Positions 15,601-27,629 of a DNA stretch of 60,000 nt are shown piece by piece. Position 1 is the first letter of the stretch, and every line of letters begins with the position of its first letter. The position numbers and the translations under genes are program-made. The notes beneath the pieces are model-generated. The model worked only from the letters and a program-made list of their open reading frames with translations, had not been told where the DNA came from and ran no database searches. Source of the DNA: Hydractinia symbiolongicarpus (taxonomy: Eukaryota; Cnidaria; Hydrozoa; Anthoathecata; Hydractiniidae); the NCBI RefSeq assembly GCF_029227915.1, contig NC_079878.1, positions 13,580,001 to 13,640,000 on the forward strand, read 5' to 3'.

Positions 15601-15711
15601 TAGAATAAACTGCCCCACCTAGCCGTTTTTCCAGGCATATTGCACAAACAATTTCTTTTGTGTATGGATTGAACGTACTCCACTTGAGGAACATTTTGAG
15701 CCATTAGTAGA
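9664..15711 (+). repeat. Higher-order repeat copy 2 (about 32 monomers)
   Basis: Head monomer at 9,664. The same ordered variants as copy 1 recur at a near-constant offset of about 9,627: acgtcgcttagaataaac near 12,951, catgttatttacag near 13,284, and the tttcctcttaatg variant near 14,978 against 5,350. A C21 tract occupies 11,633-11,653. One monomer present near 2,000-2,190 in copy 1 is missing near 12,010. Confidence 0.75.
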
Positions 15712-17030
15712 TATGTGGAAGTTTCATCTTCATGTAATTTACAGGGGGGGGCAGAATATTCTAAGGGGGCAGAATATTCTACGCCGCTTAGAATATACTG
15801 CCCCGCCTAGCCGTTTTTCCAGGTATATTGCACAAACAATTTCTTTTGTGTATGGATTGAACGTACTCCACTAGAGGAACATTTTGAGCCATTAGTGCGT
15901 ATGTGAAAGTTTCATCTTCATGTAATTTACAGGGGGGGGGGCAGAATATTCTAAGGGGGCAGAACATTCTACGCCACTTAAAATATACTGCCCACCCTGG
16001 CCGTTTTTCCAGGCATATTGCGCAAACAATTTTTTTTGTGTATGGATGGAACGTACTCCACTAGAGGAAGATTTTGAGCCATCAGTGGATATGTGAAAGT
16101 TTCATCTTCATGTAATTTACAGGGGGGCAGAATATTCTAAGGGTGGAGAATAATCAACGCCGCCTAGAATATATTGCCCCCTGGCTATTTTCCCAGGCAC
16201 GTTGCACAAACAAATTCTTTTGTCTATGGATTGAACGTACTCCAATTGAGGAAAATTTTGAGGCCATTAGTAGATATGTGAAAGTTTCATCTTCATGTAA
16301 TTTACAGGGGGGCAGAATATTCTAAGGGTGGAGAATAATCTACGCCGCCTAGAATATATTGCCCCCTGGCTGTTTTCCCAGGCACGTTGCACAAACAATT
16401 TCTTTTGTGTATGGATTGAACGTACTCCACTCGAGGAACATTTTGAGCCATTAGTGGATATGTGAAAGTTTCATCTTCATGTAATTTACACGGGGGGGGG
16501 GCAGAATATTCTAAGGGGGCAAAATATTCTACCCGGCTTAGAATATACTGCCCCCCTAGCCGTTTTTCCAGGCATATTGCACAAACAATTTCTTTTGTGT
16601 ATGGATTGAACGTACTCCACTTGAGGAACATTTTGAGCCATTAGGGCATATGTGAAAGTTTCATCTTTATGTAATTTACAGGGGGGGCAGAATATTTTAA
16701 GGGGGCAGAATATTCTACCCCGCTTAGAATATACTGCCCCCCTAGCCGTTTTTCCAGGCATATTGCACAAACAATTTCTTTTGTGTATGGATTGAACGTA
16801 CTCCACTAGAGGAACATTTTGAGCCATTAGTGGATATGTGAAAGTTTCATCTTCGTGTAATTTACAGGGGGGGCAGAATATTCTAAGGGGGCAGAATATT
16901 CTACGCCGCTTAGAATAAACTGCCCCACCTAGCCGTTTTTCCAGGCATATTGCACAAACAATTTCTTTTGTGTATGGATTGAACGTACTCCACTTGAGGA
17001 ACATTTTGAGCCATTAGTAGATATGTGGAA
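15712..17030 (+). repeat. Partial higher-order repeat (7 monomers)
   Basis: Head monomer at about 15,712, followed by the divergent monomers with ggtggagaataatc (near 16,143). It then jumps to a new head monomer at 17,031 after about 1.32 kb, so it is a 7-monomer fragment of the block start. Confidence 0.65.
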
Positions 17031-20000
17031 GTTTCATCTTCATGTAATTTACAGGGGGGGGCAGAATATTCTAAGGGGGCAGAATATTCTACGCCGCTTA
17101 GAATATACTGCCCCGCCTAGCCGTTTTTCCAGGTATATTGCACAAACAATTTCTTTTGTGTATGGATTGAACGTACTCCACTAGAGGAACATTTTGAGCC
17201 ATTAGTGCGTATGTGAAAGTTTCATCTTCATGTAATTTACAGGGGGGGGGCAGAATATTCTAAGGGGGCAGAACATTCTACGCCACTTAAAATATACTGC
17301 CCACCCTGGCCGTTTTTCCAGGCATATTGCGCAAACAATTTTTTTTGTGTATGGATTGAACGTACTCCACTAGAGGAAGATTTTGAGCCATCAGTGGATA
17401 TGTGAAAGTTTCATCTTCATGTAATTTACAGGGGGGCAGAATATTCTAAGGGTGGAGAATAATCAACGCCGCCTAGAATATATTGCCCCCTGGCTGTTTT
17501 CCCAGGCACGTTGCACAAACAAAATCTTTTGTCTATGGATTGAACGTACTCCACTTGAGGAAAATTTTGAGGCCATTAGTAGATATGTGAAAGTTTCATC
17601 TTCATGTAATTTACAGGGGGGCAGAATATTCTAAGGGTGGAGAATAATCTACGCCGCCTAGAATATATTGCCCCCTGGCTGTTTTCCCAGGCACGTTGCA
17701 CAAACAATTTCTTTTGTGTATGGATTGAACGTACTCCACTAGAGGAACATTTTGAGCCATTAGTGGATATGTGAAAGTTTCATCTTCATGTAATTTACAC
17801 GGGGGGGCAGAATATTCTAAGGGGGCAAAATATTCTACCCGGCTTAGAATATACTGCCCCCCCCTAGCCGTTTTTCCAGGCATATTGCACAAACAATTTC
17901 TTTTGTGTATGGATTGAACGTACTCCACTTGAGGAACATTTTGAGCCATTAGGGCATATGTGAAAGTTTCATCTTCATGTAATTTACAGGGGGGGCAGAA
18001 TATTTTAAGGGGGCAGAATATTCTACCCCGCTTAGAATATACTGCCCCCCTAGCCGTTTTTCCAGGCATGTTGCACAAACAATTTCTTTTGTGTATGGAT
18101 TGAACTTACTCCACTAGAGGAACATTTTGAGCCATTAGTGGATATGTGAAAGTTTCATCTTCGTGTAATTTACAGGGGGGGCAGAATATTCTAAGGGGGC
18201 AGAATATTCTACGCCGCTTAGAATAAACTGCCCCACCTAGCCGTTTTTCCAGGCATATTGCACAAACAATTTCTTTTGTGTATGGATTGAACGTACTCCA
18301 CTAGAGGAACATTTTGAGCCATTAGTGGATATGTGAAAGTTTCATCTTCATGTAATTTACAGGGGGGGCAGAACATTCTAAGGGGCAGAATATTCTACGC
18401 CGCTTAGAATATACTGCCCCCCCTAGCCGTTTTTCCAGCCATATTGCACAAACAAATTCTTTTGTGTATGGATTGAAAGTACTCCACTAGAGGAACATTT
18501 TGAGCCATTAGTGGATAAGTGAAAGTTTCATCTTCATGTAATTTACAGGGGGCAGAATATTCTATGGGGGCAGAATATTCTACGCCGCTTAGATTATACT
18601 GCCCCCCCCCCCCCCCCTAACCGTTTTTCCAGCCATATTGCACAAACAACTTCTTTTGTGTATGGATTGAACGTACTCCACTAGAGGAACATTTTGAGCC
18701 ATTAGTGGATATGTGAAAGTTTCATCTTCATGTAATTTACACGGGGGGGGGGGCAGAATATTCTAAGGGGGCAAAATATTCTACCCGGCTTAGAATATAC
18801 TGCCCCCCCTAGACGTTTTTCCAGGCATATTGCACAAACAATTTCTTTTGTGTATGGATTGAACGTACTCCACTTGAGGAACATTTTGAGCCATTAGTAG
18901 ATATGTGAAAGTTTCATCTTCATGTAATTTACAGGGGGGGGGGCAGAATATTCTAAGGGGGCAGAATATTCTACGCCGCTTAGATTATACTGCCCCCCCC
19001 TACCCGTTTTTCCAGCCATATTGCACAAACAATTTCTCTTGTGTATGGATTGAACGTACTCCACTAGAGGAACATTTTGAGCCATTAATGCATATGTGAA
19101 AGTTTCATCTTCATGTAATTTACAGGGGGGGGCAGAATATTCTAAGGGGGCAGAATATTCTACGCCGCTTAGAATATACTGCCCCCCCTAGCCGTTTCTC
19201 CAGGTATATTGCACAAACAATTTCTTTTGTGTATGGATTGAACGTACTCCACTAGAGGAACATTTTGAGCCATTAGTGGATATGTGAAAGTTTCATCTTC
19301 ATGTAATTTACAGTGGGGCAGAATATTCTAAGGGGGCAGAATATTCTACGCCGCTTAGAATATACTGCCCCCCCCCTAGCTGTTTTTCCAGCCATATTGC
19401 ACAAACAATTTCTTTTGTGTATGGATTGAACGTACTCCACTAGAGGAACATTTTGAGCCATTAGTGCATATGTGAAAGTTTCATCTTCATGTAATTTGCA
19501 CGGGGGGGCAGAATATTCTAAGGGGGCAGAATATTCTACCCCGCTTAGAATATACTGCCCCCCTAGCCGTTTTTCCAGGCATATTGCACAAACAATTTCT
19601 TTTGTGTATGGATTGAACGTACTCCACTAGAGGAACATTTTGAGCCATTAGTGGATATGCGAAAGTTTCATCTTCATGTAATTTACAGGGGGGGCAGAAT
19701 ATTCTAAGGGGGCAGAATATTCTACGCCGCTTAGAATAAACTGCCCCACCTAGCCGTTTTTCCAGGCATATTGCACAAACAATTTCTTTTGTGTATGGAT
19801 TGAACGTACTCCACTTGAGGAACATTTTGAGCCATTAGTAGATATGTGGAAGTTTCATCTTCATGTAATTTACAGGGGGGGGGGGCAAAATATTCTAAGG
19901 GGGCAGAATATTCTACGCCGCTTAGAATATACTGCCCCCCCCCCCCCTACCCGTTTTTCCAGCCATATTGCACTAACAATTTCTCTTGTGTATGGATTGA

Positions 20001-23000
20001 ACGTACTCCACTAGAGGAACATTTTGAGCTATTAGTGCATATGTGAAAGTTTCATCTTCATGTAATTTACAGGGGGGCGCAATATTCTAAGGGGGCAGAA
20101 TATTCTACGCCGCTTAGAATATACTGCCCCGCCTAGCCGTTTTTCCAGGTATATTGCACAAACAATTTCTTTTGTGTATGGATTGAACGTACTCCACTAG
20201 AGGAACATTTTGAGCCATTAGTGGATATGTGAAAGTTTCATCTTCATGTAATTTACAGGGGGGGGCAGAATATTCTAAGGGGGCAGAATATTCTACGTCG
20301 CTTAGAATAAACTGCCCCACCTAGCCGTTTTTCCAGGCATATTGCACAAACAATTTCTTTTGTGTATGGATTGAACGTACTCCACTTGAGGAACATTTTA
20401 AGCCATTAGTAGATATGTGAAAGTTTCATCTTCATGTAATTTACAGGGGGGGGCAGAATATTCTAAGGGGGCAGAATATTCTACGCCGCTTAGATTATAC
20501 TGCCCCCCCCCCCTACCCATTTTTCCAGCCATATTGCACAAACAATTTCTCTTGTGTATGGATTGAACGTACTCCACTAGAGGAACATTTTGAGCCATTA
20601 ATGCATATGTGAAAGTTTCATCTTCATGTTATTTACAGGGGGGGGCACAATATTCTAAGGGGGCAGAATATTCTACGCCGCTTAGAATATACTGCCCCCC
20701 TAGCCGTTTTTCCACGTATATTGCACAAACAATTTCTTTTGTGTATGGATTGAACGTACTCCACTAGAGGAACATTTTGAGCCATTAGTGGATAAGTGAA
20801 AGTTTCATCTTCATGTAATTTACAGGGGGGGCAGAATATTTTAAGGGGGCAGAATATTCTACGCCGCTTAGAATATACTGCCCCCCCTAGCCGTTTTTCC
20901 AGCCATATTGCACAAACAGATTCTTTTGTGTATGGATTGAAAGTACTCCACTAGAGGAACATTTTGAGCCATTAGTGGATATGTGAAAGTTTCATCTTCA
21001 TGTAATTTACAGGGGGGCGCAATATTCTAAGGGGGCAGAATATTCTACGCCGCTTAGAATATACTGCCCCCCCTAGCCGTTTTTCCAGCCATATTGCATA
21101 AACAATTTCTTTTGTGTATGGATTGAACGTACTCTACTAGAGGAACATTTTGAGCCATTAGTGCATATGTGAAAGTTTCATCTTCATGTAATTTGCACGG
21201 GGGGGGCAGAATATTCTAAGGGGGCAGAATATTCTACGCCGCTTAGAATAAACTGCCCCACCTAGCCGTTTTTCCAGGCATATTGCACAAACAATTTCTT
21301 TTGTGTATGGATTGAACGTACTCCACTTGAGGAACAATTTGAGCCATTAGTAGATATGTGGAAGTTTCATCTTCATGTAATTTACAGGGGGGGCAGAATA
21401 TTCTAAGGGGGCAGAATATTCTACGCCGCTTAGAATATACTGCCCCCCCCCCTTACCCGTTTTTCCAGCCATATTGCACTAACAATTTCTCTTGTGTATG
21501 GATTGAACGTACTCCACTAGAGGAACATTTTGAGCCATTAGTGCATATGTGAAAGTTTCATCTTCATGTAATTTACAGGGGGGCGCAATATTCTAAGGGG
21601 GCAGAATATTCTACGCCGCTTAGAATATACTGCCCCGCCTAGCCGTTTTTCCAGGTATATTGCACAAACAATTTCTTTTGTGTATGGATTGAACGTACTC
21701 CACTAGAGGAACATTTTGAGCCATTAGTGGATATGTGAAAGTTTCATCTTCATGTAATTTACAGGGGGGGGGGGCAGAACATTCTAAGGGGCAGAATATT
21801 CTACGCCGCTTAGAATATACTGCCCCCCCTAGCCGTTTTTCCAGCCATATTGCACAAACAAATTCTTTTGTGTATGGATTGAAAGTACTCCACTAGAGGA
21901 ACATTTTGAGCCATTAGTGCATATGTGAAAGTTTCATCTTCATGTAATTTACAGGGGGGGCAGAATATTCTAAGGGGGCAGAATATTCTACGCCGCTTAG
22001 AATAAACTGCCCCACCTAGCCGTTTTTCCAGGCATATTGCACAAACAATTTCTTTTGTGTATGGATTGAACGTACTCCACTTGAGGAACATTTTGAGCCA
22101 TTAGTAGATATGTGGAAGTTTCATTTTCATGTAATTTACAGGGGGGGGGGCAGAATATTCTAAGGGGGGCAGAATATTCTACGCCGCTTAGAATATACTG
22201 CCCCCCCCCCCCCTACCCGTTTTTCCAGCCATATTGCACTAACAATTTCTCTTGTGTATGGATTGAACGTACTCCACTAGAGGAACATTTTAAGCCATTA
22301 GTGCATATGTGAAAGTTTCATCTTAATGTAATTTACAGGGGGGCGCAATATTCTAAGGGGGCAGAATATTCTACGCCGCTCAGAATATACTGCCCCGCCT
22401 AGCCGTTTTTCCAGGTATATTGCACAAACAATTTCTTTTGTGTATGGATTGAACGTACTCCACTAGAGGAACATTTTGAGCCATTAGTGGATATGTGAAA
22501 GTTTCATCTTCATGTAATTTACAGGGGGGGCAGAACATTCTAAGGGGCAGAATATTCTACGCCGCTTAGAATATACTGCCCCCCCTAGCCGTTTTTCCAG
22601 CCATATTGCATAAACAATTTCTTTTGTGTATGGATTGAACGTACTCCACTAGAGGAACATTTTGAGCCATTAGTGCATATGTGAAAGTTTCATCTTCATG
22701 TAATTTGCACGGGGGGGCAGAATATTCTAAGGGGGCAGAATATTCTACCCCGCTTAGAATATACTGCCCCCCTAGCCGTTTTTCCAGGCATATTGCACAA
22801 ACAATTTCTTTTGTGTATGGATTGAACGTACTCCACTAGAGGAACATTTTGAGCCATTAGTGGATATGTGAAAGTTTCATCTTCATGTAATTTACAGGGG
22901 GGGCAGAATATTCTAAGGGGGCAGAATATTCTACGCCGCTTAGAATAAACTGCCCCACCTAGCCGTTTTTCCAGGCATATTGCACAAACAATTTCTTTTG

Positions 23001-23050
23001 TGTATGGATTGAACGTACTCCACTTGAGGAACATTTTGAGCCATTAGTAG
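17031..23050 (+). repeat. Higher-order repeat copy 3 (about 32 monomers)
   Basis: Head monomer at 17,031. The copy-2 landmarks recur at an offset of about 7,343 (20,294, 20,628 and 20,713). Near 18,320 a stretch matching 1,380-1,560 and 11,370-11,560 is joined directly to a monomer of another type, so several monomers have been lost compared with copy 2. Confidence 0.75.
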
Positions 23051-26000
23051 ATATGTGGAAGTTTCATCTTCATGTAATTTACAGGGGGGGGGCAGAATAT
23101 TCTAAGGGGGCAGAATATTCTACGCCGCTTAGAATATACTGCCCCGCCTAGCCGTTTTTCCAGGTATATTGCACAAACAATTTCTTTTGTGTATGGATTG
23201 AACGTACTCCACTAGAGGAACATTTTGAGCCATTAGTGCGTATGTGAAAGTTTCATCTTCATGTAATTTACAGGGGGGGGGGCAGAATATTCTAAGGGGG
23301 CAGAACATTCTACGCCACTTAAAATATACTGCCCACCCTGGCCGTTTTTCCAGGCATATTGCGCAAACAATTTTTTTTGTGTATGGATGGAACGTACTCC
23401 ACTAGAGGAAGATTTTGAGCCATCAGTGGATATGTGAAAGTTTCATCTTCATGTAATTTACAGGGGGGCAGAATATTCTAAGGGTGGAGAATAATCAACG
23501 CCGCCTAGAATATATTGCCCCCTGGCTGTTTTCCCAGGCACGTTGCACAAACAAATTCTTTTGTCTATGGATTGAACGTACTCCACTTGAGGAAAATTTT
23601 GAGGCCATTAGTAGATATGTGAAAGTTTCATCTTCATGTAATTTACAGGGGGGCAGAATATTCTAAGGGTGGAGAATAATCTACGCCGCCTAGAATATAT
23701 TGCCCCCTGGCTGTTTTCCCAGGCACTTTGCACAAACAATTTCTTTTGTGTATGGATTGAACGTACTCCACTAGAGGAACATTTTGAGCCATTAGTGGAT
23801 ATGTGAAAGTTTCATCTTCATGTAATTTACACGGGGGGGGCAGAATATTCTAAGGGGGCAAAATATTCTACCCGGCTTAGAATATACTGCCCCCCCTAGC
23901 CGTTTTTCCAGGCATATTGCACAAACAATTTCTTTTGTGCATGGATTGAACGTACTCCACTTGAGGAACATTTTGAGCCATTAGGGCATATGTGAAAGTT
24001 TCATCTTTATGTAATTTACAGGGGGGGCAGAATATTTTAAGGGGGCAGAATATTCTACCCCGCTTAGAATATACTGCCCCCCTAGCCGTTTTTCCAGGCA
24101 TATTGCACAAACAATTTCTTTTGTGTATGGATTGAACGTACTCCACTAGAGGAACATTTTGAGCCATTAGTGGATATGTGAAAGTTTCATCTTCGTGTAA
24201 TTTACAGGGGGGGCAGAATATTCTAAGGGGGCAGAATATTCTACGCCGCTTAGAATAAACTGCCCCACCTAGCCGTTTTTCCAGGCATATTGCACAAACA
24301 ATTTCTTTTGTGTATGGATTGAACGTACTCCACTTGAGGAACATTTTGAGCCATTAGTAGATATGTGGAAGTTTCATCTTCATGTAATTTACAGGGGGGG
24401 GGGGCAGAATATTCTAAGGGGGCAGAATATTCTACGCCGCTTAGAATATACTGCCCCCCCCCCCCCCCTACCCGTTTTTCCAGCCATATTGCACTAACAA
24501 TTTCTCTTGTGTATGGATTGAACGTACTCCACTAGAGGAACATTTTGAGCGATTAGTGCATATGTGAAAGTTTCATCTTCATGTAAGTTTCAGGGGGGCG
24601 CAATATTCTAAGGGGGCAGAATATTCTACGCCGCTTAGAATATACTGCCCCGCCTAGCCGTTTTTCCAGGTATATTGCACAAACAATTTCTTTTGTGCAT
24701 GGATTGAACGTACTCCACTTGAGGAACATTTTGAGCCATTAGGGCATATGTGAAAGTTTCATCTTTATGTAATTTACAGGGGGGGCAGAATATTTTAAGG
24801 GGGCAGAATATTCTACCCCGCTTAGAATATACTGCCCCCCTAGCCGTTTTTCCAGGCATATTGCACAAACAATTTCTTTTGTGTATGGATTGAACGTACT
24901 CCACTAGAGGAACATTTTGAGCCATTAGTGGATATGTGAAAGTTTCATCTTCGTGTAATTTACAGGGGGGGCAGAATATTCTAAGGGGGCAGAATATTCT
25001 ACGCCGCTTAGAATAAACTGCCCCACCTAGCCGTTTTTCCAGGCATATTGCACAAACAATTTCTTTTGTGTATGGATTGAACGTACTCCACTTGAGGAAC
25101 ATTTTGAGCCATTAGTAGATATGTGGAAGTTTCATCTTCATGTAATTTACAGGGGGGGGGGGGGGCAGAATATTCTAAGGGGGCAGAATATTCTACGCCG
25201 CTTAGAATATACTGCCCCCCCCCCCCCCCTACCCGTTTTTCCAGCCATATTGCACTAACAATTTCTCTTGTGTATGGATTGAACGTACTCCACTAGAGGA
25301 ACATTTTGAGCGATTAGTGCATATGTGAAAGTTTCATCTTCATGTAAGTTTCAGGGGGGCGCAATATTCTAAGGGGGCAGAATATTCTACGCCGCTTAGA
25401 ATATACTGCCCCGCCTAGCCGTTTTTCCAGGTATATTGCACAAACAATTTCTTTTGTGTATGGATTGAACGTACTCCACTAGAGGAACATTTTGAGCCAT
25501 TAGTGGATATGTGAAAGTTTCATCTTCATGTAATTTACAGGGGGGGCAGAACATTCTAAGGGGCAGAATATTCTACGCCGCTTAGAATATACTGCCCCCC
25601 CTAGCCGTTTTTCCAGCCATATTGCACAAACAAATTCTTTTGTGTATGGATTGAAAGTACTCCACTAGAGGAACATTTTGAGCCATTAGTGGATAAGTGA
25701 AAGTTTCATCTTCATGTAATTTACAGGGGGGGGCAGAATATTCTAAGGGGGCAGAATATTCTACGCCGCTTAGATTATACTGCCCCCCCCCCCCCCTAAC
25801 CGTTTTTCCAGCCATATTGCACAAACAACTTCTTTTGTGTATGGATTGAACGTACTCCACTAGAGGAACATTTTGAGCCATTAGTGGATATGTGAAAGTT
25901 TCATCTTCATGTAATTTACACGGGGGGGCAGAATATTCTAAGGGGGCAAAATATTCTACCCGGCTTAGAATATACTGCCCCCCCTAGACGTTTTTCCAGG

Positions 26001-27090
26001 CATATTGCACAAACATTTTCTTTTGTGTATGGATTGAACGTACTCCACTTGAGGAACATTTTGAGCCATTAGTAGATATGTGAAAGTTTCATCTTCATGT
26101 AATTTACAGGGGGGGCAGAATATTCTAAGGGGGCAGAATATTCTACGCCGCTTAGATTATACTGCCCCCCCCTACCCGTTTTTCCAGCCATATTGCACAA
26201 ACAATTTCTCTTGTGTATGGATTGAACGTACTCCACTAGAGGAACATTTTGAGCCATTAATGCATATGTGAAAGTTTCATCTTCATGTAATTTACAGGGG
26301 GGCGCAGAATATTCTAAGGGGGCAGAATATTCTACGCCGCTTAGAATATACTGCCCCCCCTAGCCGTTTTTCCAGGTATATTGCACAAACAATTTCTTTT
26401 GTGTATGGATTGAACGTACTCCACTAGAGGAACATTTTGAGCCATTAGTGGATATGTGAAAGTTTCATCTTCATGTAATTTACAGTGGGGCAGAATATTC
26501 TAAGGGGGCAGAATATTCTACGCCGCTTAGAATATACTGCCCCCCCCTAGCCGTTTTTCCAGCCATATTGCACAAACAATTTCTTTTGTGTATGGATTGA
26601 ACGTACTCCACTAGAGGAACATTTTGAGCCATTAGTGCATATGTGAAAGTTTCATCTTCATGTAATTTACAGGGGGGGCAGAATATTCTAAGGGGGCAGA
26701 ATATTCAACGCCACTTAGAATATACTGCCCACCCTGGCAGTTTTTCCAGGCATATTGCGCAAACAATTTTTTTTGTGTATGGATTGAACGTACTCCACTA
26801 GAGGAAGATTTAGAGCCATCAGTGGATATGTGAAAGTTTCATCTTCATGTAATTTACAGGGGGCAGAATACTCTAAGGGTGGAGAATAATCTACGCCGCC
26901 TAGAATATATTGCCCTCTGGCTGTTTTCCCAGGCACGTTGCACAAACAATTTCTTTTGTGTATGGATTGAACGTACTCCACTAGAGGAATGTTTTGAGCC
27001 ATTAGTGGATATGTGAAAGTTTCATCTTCATGTAATTTACACGGGGGGGGCAGAATATTCTAAGGGGGCAGAATATTCTACACCGCTTAG
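23051..27090 (+). repeat. Terminal partial higher-order repeat (about 21 monomers)
   Basis: Head monomer at 23,051. A local duplication of about 760 bp (four monomers) repeats 23,935-24,640 at 24,690-25,400; the gtgcatggattgaacg variant occurs at both 23,938 and 24,696. The last monomers (26,690-27,000) are of the diverged type with ggtggagaataatc, as expected near an array edge. Confidence 0.7.
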
Positions 27091-27335
27091 GGGGGGGGGG
27101 CAGTATATTCTAAGCGGCGTAGAATATTCTGCGCCCTTAGAATATTCTCCCCCCCCCCCCTGTAAATTACATGAAGATGAAGTTTTCACATATCCACTAA
27201 TGGCGCAAAATGTTCCTCAAGTGGAGTACGTTCAATCCATTCACAAAAGAAATTGTTTGTGCAATATACCTGGAAAAACGGGTAGGGGGGGGGCAGTATA
27301 TTCTAAGCGGCGTAGAATATTCTGCCCCCTTAGAA
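27091..27335 (-). repeat. Inverted satellite tail at the array edge
   Basis: At 27,090/27,091 the plus-strand core stops after caccgcttag and continues as a G-run plus cagtatattctaagcggcg, the reverse complement of the core. One full monomer and a second core follow on the minus strand. The match ends at about 27,335, inside the first core box (cccccttagaacatt). Both the flip point and the outer edge lie within the hairpin-forming core. Confidence 0.95.
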
Positions 27336-27629
27336 CATTATATAGAATTTGTCAAAACGATTTTCCTAGCTACGCTATATAGTAAATAGCGACAGTACAA
27401 TATATTATTTATCGGGCCATAGCTTTCTTTTTTCATTAAGGGGTGATACAAACTCCGTGAATAAAATGATCTTTCTACAATTGACAATGAACTGATAAAT
27501 ATAAACTCTTTAACCCCCTTTCTATACTTAATGATTGCTTTTTCTATTTCTAACACAAAGAACATATAACAAAGCGTTACGCAGATAAGTAAATGAAAAA
27601 GATGAATTTCTTGTAAAAACACACAAATA
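27336..27629. other. Gap between satellite and gene 3' end
   Basis: Unique AT-rich sequence lying just downstream of the minus-strand stop codon, so it should contain the 3' UTR of the Ginger1-like gene. I see no canonical AATAAA on the minus strand here. A 94-codon open frame at 27,338-27,622 shows nothing recognisable and is probably chance. Confidence 0.6.

Larger units (their letters stand above)
1..27090 (+). repeat. Giant satellite array, about 189-bp monomer
   Basis: About 143 head-to-tail monomers of roughly 185-195 bp, seen by the recurrence of catcttcatgtaatttaca (for example at 14, 206 and 396). Each monomer has a constant part (tttcatcttcatgtaattta, then later gtgtatggattgaacgtact and gaggaacattttgagccatt) and a palindrome-rich core. 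The core is a G-tract plus CAGAATATTCTAAG, a second G-tract plus CAGAATATTCTACGCCGC, then TTAGAATATACTG plus a C-tract. Length differences come mainly from the G- and C-tracts, which range from about 4 to 21. Because 189 is 63 codons, many monomers stay open on the minus strand; these frames break when a tract changes length and look non-coding. The array runs off the left end of the window. Confidence 0.97.

Noticed and set aside
632-26271. Many open frames of 60-172 codons in the satellite, on both strands, sharing MFLKWSTFNPY, CKLHEDETF and similar words
   Set aside because: They are readings of the tandem monomer, whose period is a multiple of three. They start and stop wherever G- or C-tracts change length and share no known domain.
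1-27335. CRISPR-like array
   Set aside because: Monomers are contiguous near-identical 189-bp units without unique spacers, in DNA with spliceosomal introns.
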